Assembly (NCBI GenBank): GCA_020851115.1
Contig: JADZDJ010000034.1
Coordinates: 1 to 56,628, forward strand
From: Pirellulales bacterium
Lineage (GTDB): Bacteria; Planctomycetota; Planctomycetia; Pirellulales; JADZDJ01
Direction: 5' to 3'
Length of the DNA: 56,628 bases
Part shown: positions 53,186 through 56,628 of the stretch, one piece after another
Position numbering within the stretch: the first letter of the stretch is position 1
Layout: every line of letters begins with the position of its first letter
The notes under the pieces: generated by a model
What the model was told of the DNA's origin: nothing
What the model saw: the letters and a program-made list of their open reading frames with translations, nothing else
Database searches by the model: none
Program-made: the position numbers and the translations under genes

Positions 53186-53198
53186 TATCCGATCTGTG

Positions 53199-53474
53199 AT
53201 GGCCCTGGACATCCATAAGCTGCGCGGCATCCCTCAAGACACTACGCTCGAAGCGTTTCGCGTTCAGTGTGATATCTTCAGTCGCCTATCGTCAACCGAA
53301 CGCTTGCGCCGCACCTTTGATCTGATCGATTTTGCGGAACGGCTATCGGCTGCTGGAATCAGACAAAGGCATCCCGATTACACGGAGGAGCAAGTTCGGA
53401 TGGCACTTGCTCGCATGCGGTTGGGCGACGAAGTTTTTCAGCAAGTTTATCCTCGGGTTGAGGTTGCTCTGTGA
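53199..53474 (+). CDS. Small protein (91 residues) coupled to a nucleotidyltransferase
   Basis: MALDIHKLRGIPQDTTLEAF and then an all-helical protein with the block RLRRTFDLIDFAERLSAAGI and the C-terminal pattern RQRHPDYTEEQVRMALARM followed by LGDEVFQQVYP. I know this pattern from small proteins of unknown function that precede nucleotidyltransferase-like genes in several phyla. Its stop overlaps the next start (GTGA at 53471), so the two are coupled. An antitoxin-like or regulatory role is only inferred. Confidence 0.72.
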   Translation: MALDIHKLRGIPQDTTLEAFRVQCDIFSRLSSTERLRRTFDLIDFAERLSAAGIRQRHPDYTEEQVRMALARMRLGDEVFQQVYPRVEVAL

Positions 53475-54055
53475 ACTCGATCGAATCGATGCTCGTTCGT
53501 TTGATAGAGCATTTCACCGCGATCAACTTCCCCTACATGGTCGTTGGCTCGTTGGCCAGCAGTGCATTGAGCGTGGCGCGGACGACGCTTGATGCGGACA
53601 TCGTCATTTCGCCAAGCGGCGATCAATTGGATCAATTTCTGAATCGCATCGAAACGGAATTCTATTTCAACCGGCAAACTGCGCATCAGGCCGTTCGCAA
53701 CGAGTCCATGTTCAATGTCATCGACTACTCGCTGGGCTGTAAAGCAGATTTAATTCCACTCAAGAAGCAAGCGTTCGAGCAATCGCAATTCCAACGACGT
53801 CGGATGACTAAAATGCCGGACAGCGGCTTAGAAGTATGGACATCGTCGGCGGAGGATACAATTTTGTCAAAGTTGGTTTGGGCGAAAATGTCAGAATCCG
53901 AGCGGCAATACCATGACGTGATGCAAGTGGCTCGCGTGCAGTGGACTGCTTTGGATTTCGATTATTTATCGTCATGGGCAACGAGATTAGGAATCAACGA
54001 GTTTTACAATAAACTTCTGAACGAGCCGGGGCTCAACGATCCTCAGCCAGAATAA
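53471..54055 (+). CDS. Nucleotidyltransferase-fold protein (AbiEii/MNT-like)
   Basis: A 194-residue protein with a GTG start overlapping the previous stop. It shows the polymerase-beta-type core: YMVVGSLASSALSVARTTLD (the GS motif) followed by ADIVI, which supplies the DxD-like acidic pair, then KADLIPL and the family block SSAEDTILSKLVWAKMSESE. The substrate is unknown. Such proteins include AbiEii-type toxins, MNT antitoxins and antibiotic nucleotidyltransferases; which applies here cannot be decided. Its stop overlaps the cysteine desulfurase start (TAATG). Confidence 0.75.
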   Translation: MNSIESMLVRLIEHFTAINFPYMVVGSLASSALSVARTTLDADIVISPSGDQLDQFLNRIETEFYFNRQTAHQAVRNESMFNVIDYSLGCKADLIPLKKQAFEQSQFQRRRMTKMPDSGLEVWTSSAEDTILSKLVWAKMSESERQYHDVMQVARVQWTALDFDYLSSWATRLGINEFYNKLLNEPGLNDPQPE

Positions 54056-55257
54056 TGCCGCCTCCAGACTCCCCTATTTACATGGACAACCACGCCACCA
54101 CGCGGGTCGATCCACGCGTGTTGGAGGCGATATTGCCCTATTTCGGTGAAAATTACGGCAATGCCGGCAGTACGACGCATCGGTATGGATGGGACGCGCG
54201 AGAAGCCGTCGATCGAGCGCGAGAATCCATTGCCACCACCATCGGCGCTCAGCCGCGGGAGATTGTCTTCACCAGCGGCGCAACCGAGAGCAACAATTTG
54301 GCGATTCGCGGCATTGCCGAGCGACCGAGTCGACGCGGCAATCACCTCGTCAGCGTAGCCACCGAGCACAAGGCCGTGCTCGATGTGTTCGAATTTCTTG
54401 GCCACCGCGGCTTGGAAATCACGCTACTGCCAGTCGAGCAAGCGGGTAGTCCGAGGGCAGGGCTCGTGGCGGCAGACCAAGTTGCGGCGGCAATCCGCGA
54501 TGACACGGCAATGGTATCGATAATGCTCGCCAACAACGAAATCGGCGTCCTTCAACCGCTGGCGGAAATTGGCGATGTTTGCCGCGCGCGGGGCGTGTTG
54601 TTGCATTGCGATGCCACGCAGGGCGTCGGCAGAATTCCGGTCGATGTGGCGAAGCTACAAGTCGATCTACTTAGCTTCTCGGCTCACAAGCTCTATGGGC
54701 CGAAGGGAGTTGGCGCATTGTTCGTCCGCCGAAGCTCGCCGGTCGTGAAGCTCATGCCGCAGATTTACGGCGGCGGTCAAGAAAATGGCATCCGCAGCGG
54801 CACTTTGAATGTGCCAGGCATTATCGGTTTCGCGCGGGCCTTAGAGCTGTGTGCCGAGGAAATGCCTGCCGAGCAGGCGCGGCTGGCGTCTCTGCGAACA
54901 CGGCTGTACGACGGTTTGCGGACGCAACTCGATGGCACTACGCTCAACGGTCCTGCGATCAATCAACCGGCACTGCGGCTGGCCGGCAATCTCAATTTAA
55001 CTTTCGGAGGTGTCGAAGGCCAAACCCTATTACTGGACATGCAACATCGGCTGGCTGTTAGCGCAGGCAGTGCATGCACATCGGCCAATCCACTGCCCAG
55101 CCATGTGCTCCGGGCGATTGGCCTACCCGAAGACGCCGTCCGCAGCAGCCTTCGCTTCGGCCTGGGCAGGTTCAATACGGCCAAAGAAGTCGAAACGGCC
55201 ATCGAAGTCGTGTCCGATTCGGTAAACCGCCTCCGCAAACTATCGAGCATGGCGTAG
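54055..55257 (+). CDS. Cysteine desulfurase (NifS/IscS type)
   Basis: A 400-residue pyridoxal-phosphate enzyme that takes sulfur from cysteine for Fe-S clusters and thiolated tRNA. It starts IYMDNHATTRVDPRVLEAIL; the PLP lysine is in LLSFSAHKLYGPKGVGALFV and the sulfur-accepting cysteine loop is SAGSACTSANPLPSHVL. Gene order (IscA-type gene next, gap 176 bases) supports Fe-S assembly. The start overlaps the stop of the nucleotidyltransferase gene. A partial G-rich word (GGGCAGGG, 54455-54462) lies in the gene. Confidence 0.94.
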   Translation: MPPPDSPIYMDNHATTRVDPRVLEAILPYFGENYGNAGSTTHRYGWDAREAVDRARESIATTIGAQPREIVFTSGATESNNLAIRGIAERPSRRGNHLVSVATEHKAVLDVFEFLGHRGLEITLLPVEQAGSPRAGLVAADQVAAAIRDDTAMVSIMLANNEIGVLQPLAEIGDVCRARGVLLHCDATQGVGRIPVDVAKLQVDLLSFSAHKLYGPKGVGALFVRRSSPVVKLMPQIYGGGQENGIRSGTLNVPGIIGFARALELCAEEMPAEQARLASLRTRLYDGLRTQLDGTTLNGPAINQPALRLAGNLNLTFGGVEGQTLLLDMQHRLAVSAGSACTSANPLPSHVLRAIGLPEDAVRSSLRFGLGRFNTAKEVETAIEVVSDSVNRLRKLSSMA

Positions 55258-55385
55258 CTGCTTCCTCGAGCCGCGCCGGTCTAGAAGTGTTTGCCGCGAA
55301 TTTCCTTTGACTACGCGCGCTCCCCGGCGGCCGCCACTTGGCAAAAACCGAGGCAACACCGCACTTCACTTTCCTCGCCAGATTG

Positions 55386-55391
55386 TATAAT
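55386..55391 (+). promoter_or_regulatory. TATAAT -10 element of the IscA-type gene
   Basis: A perfect TATAAT about 43 bases before the ATG, in a locally AT-rich stretch. No clear -35 box is seen at the expected distance, so the promoter is probable but incomplete. Confidence 0.45.
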
Positions 55392-55433
55392 TTAAGGGTA
55401 TTCTATCGAAACTCAAACTTATGGAGTTAGAAA

Positions 55434-55766
55434 ATGGCAGTTGCACTTACTGAACGAGCCGCTCAAGAGGTCAAAAAGATCATCGAGGAACAGAAATTCG
55501 AGCCTACGACCGTGCTTCGCGTTGGCGTCGCCGGCGGCGGTTGCAGCGGCTTTCAATATAGCTTGGGATTCGATATGAACTTCGACGAAAAGGCCGACTC
55601 GAAATACGACTGCCACGGCGTAACGCTCGTCGTCGATAAGAAGAGTGCCCTGTACCTCGATGGCACCACCGTCGATTTCTACGAGGGCCTCGAAAAGCGC
55701 GGCTTCACGTTCGACAACCCGAACGCCGTAAAAAGCTGCGGATGCGGAAGTTCGTTCCAAGCCTAG
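55434..55766 (+). CDS. A-type iron-sulfur carrier (IscA/ErpA family)
   Basis: A 110-residue protein starting [20 protein letters not shown], with the three conserved cysteines: [11 protein letters not shown] (one) and SCGCGSSF (two, near the C-terminus). It carries or delivers Fe-S clusters. TGGAG lies nine bases before the ATG. It follows the cysteine desulfurase gene, so the two are likely partners, though the -10 box suggests its own promoter. Confidence 0.94.
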   Translation: MAVALTERAAQEVKKIIEEQKFEPTTVLRVGVAGGGCSGFQYSLGFDMNFDEKADSKYDCHGVTLVVDKKSALYLDGTTVDFYEGLEKRGFTFDNPNAVKSCGCGSSFQA

Positions 55767-55843
55767 CGTCCCGTCCAGACTAAATATTGAAGTTGTTCGA
55801 GCGGCCGTTTTCTTGGAACCTCTGCGTCAACACGGAGGTTCTC

Positions 55844-56503
55844 ATGGGCAAGTAGTTTATCGTTCGGCTCACGGACGAGGAACGGGCGATTTGCGAAGCG
55901 ACGATCAAGCAGGAAACGTGCAAGTCGGAGATGCTGCGGCGGGCGGCCATCTTGCTCAAGTCCGGCACCGACGGGCCGGCGTGGAATGATACCAAGATCA
56001 ACGAAGCGGTCGGGTGCCGCAGGCAGACGGTCGAAAACGTGCGGCAAGCGTTCGTGCTGGAATGCTTCGTGGGAGCGTTGGTTCGCAAACAACGAGCGAC
56101 ATCGCCAACGCCGAAGTTGCTCGATGGCGTGGCCGAGGCGAAGTTGATCGCCCTGAGGTTGGGCCAGCCACCTGCCGGCTTCAGCCATCGGACTCTGCGA
56201 CTGCTGGCCGATCGACCGGTCGAACTGGAGGTCGTCGGATCAATTTTATGTTCGCGGCACCAAGGATGATTGGGCTTATGAAGTCGTCCATGTGCTCGAT
56301 TCGCGCTACGTGGGCGTCGAGCGGATCAAGCTGGTTTGCGACAATTTGAACGCGCACACTAAGGGGGCGCTCCACGAGGTGTTGCAAACCGAAATTGCCG
56401 CCTGATCAAACTGCGTGAACGAGAAACAACGAGCCATCGATTGGCAAAATTCACCTTCGAGAAAGCAAGGGTCAAGTTGAAGCGGCTCTATCCCATAATT
56501 TAG
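55844..56503 (+). pseudogene. Decayed IS630-family transposase
   Basis: The frame opens with ATG GGC AAG, then a TAG stop at codon 4, and continues FIVRLTDEERAICEATIKQE, with the helix-turn-helix (INEAVGCRRQTVENVRQAF) and FSHRTLRLLADRPVELEVV typical of IS630 N-termini. The middle catalytic part is missing. Pieces of the C-terminus follow in other frames: SRYVGVERIKLVCDNLNAHT, then NEKQRAIDWQ and, after a frame change, FTFEKARVKLKRLYP. A stop, a deletion and frameshifts make it non-functional. Confidence 0.82.
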
Positions 56504-56520
56504 AGGGTGTTTCTTAATTG

Positions 56521-56628
56521 CTAGCATCGGTGCTGTCGGCTGGGCGGCCGGCAGAGGCGGTGGAGCATGAGCTGGATCATGGCGATTTGGATCATCGCTT
56601 CGCTGTTCTCGCAGAGTTCCTCGTAATC
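56521..56628 (-). mobile_element. 3' end of an IS5-like transposase gene, running out of the window
   Basis: On the minus strand the frame enters from the window edge as DYEELCENSEAMIQIAMIQL and ends CRPPSRQHRC before a TAG at 56521-56523. This matches the C-terminal part of IS5/IS4-group transposases. The adjoining GAGGGTGTTTCTTAATT (56504-56520) may be the element's terminal inverted repeat. The element sits directly against the end of the IS630 remnant. Confidence 0.6.

Overview
The window looks like a chromosomal segment of a planctomycete, probably of the Pirellulales type. This is inferred from gene content, not from a marker gene. The signs are several protein types I associate with that group: short RPFxPF-type proteins, a DUF11-type lipoprotein cluster, LolA-like and amidotransferase-like membrane proteins, and a DFA-type kinase. 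Other signs are few Shine-Dalgarno sites, moderately high GC, and housekeeping genes scattered singly on both strands instead of in long operons.

Layout. 1-2.1 kb: an exported GH28 pectinase-like enzyme and tRNA-Ala(CGC). 2.1-3.5 kb: no recognisable gene. 3.5-6 kb: a FolK-PanC fusion and Lgt. 6-12 kb, minus strand: a LuxR-type response regulator, pheT-pheS in reversed order with a short PheT, and a PIN-TRAM membrane protein. 12.6-18.3 kb: PgsA, a CPBP protease, a Gfo/Idh/MocA oxidoreductase, GuaA and a cyclophilin. 18.4-21.9 kb: a large membrane protein and an ABC ATPase with no permease beside it. 22.3-25.3 kb, minus strand: an HpcH/HpaI aldolase, a Tm-1-like protein and a PEP-hydrolase-like TIM barrel. 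25.6-27.8 kb: an exported FKBP and a probably exported protein-isoaspartate methyltransferase.

27.8-32.4 kb is a nitric-oxide module: a divergent Rrf2 regulator, a promoter overlapped by a dyad, a monoheme exported protein, quinol-type NorB and a cupin. 32.8-37.5 kb: a frameshifted pseudogene, Asd, TruA, a Ser/Thr kinase and AccA. 38.2-46.6 kb: a hybrid histidine kinase, CvpA, a YdjM-like membrane protein, Dtd, a ZIP transporter, a four-helix membrane protein, PdxA and a LolA-like protein. 46.9-50.7 kb: three cell-envelope proteins, two of them paralogous, with a clear terminator after the first. 51.4-55.8 kb: QueA, a Nudix-like protein, a translationally coupled small-protein/nucleotidyltransferase pair that could be a toxin-antitoxin-like system, a cysteine desulfurase and an IscA-type protein. 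The window ends in a decayed IS630 transposase next to the end of an IS5-like element.

The most unusual signal is not a gene. (1) A G-rich, potentially quadruplex-forming word (GGGCAGGGCAGGGG and variants) recurs at least nine times. Inside genes it mostly adds the in-frame peptide GQGRG or close variants. (2) Many intergenic gaps are framed by inverted arms of short quasi-repeated words, one arm against each flanking gene. Different gaps use different words. In one case an arm seems to have become the C-terminal tail of Asd.
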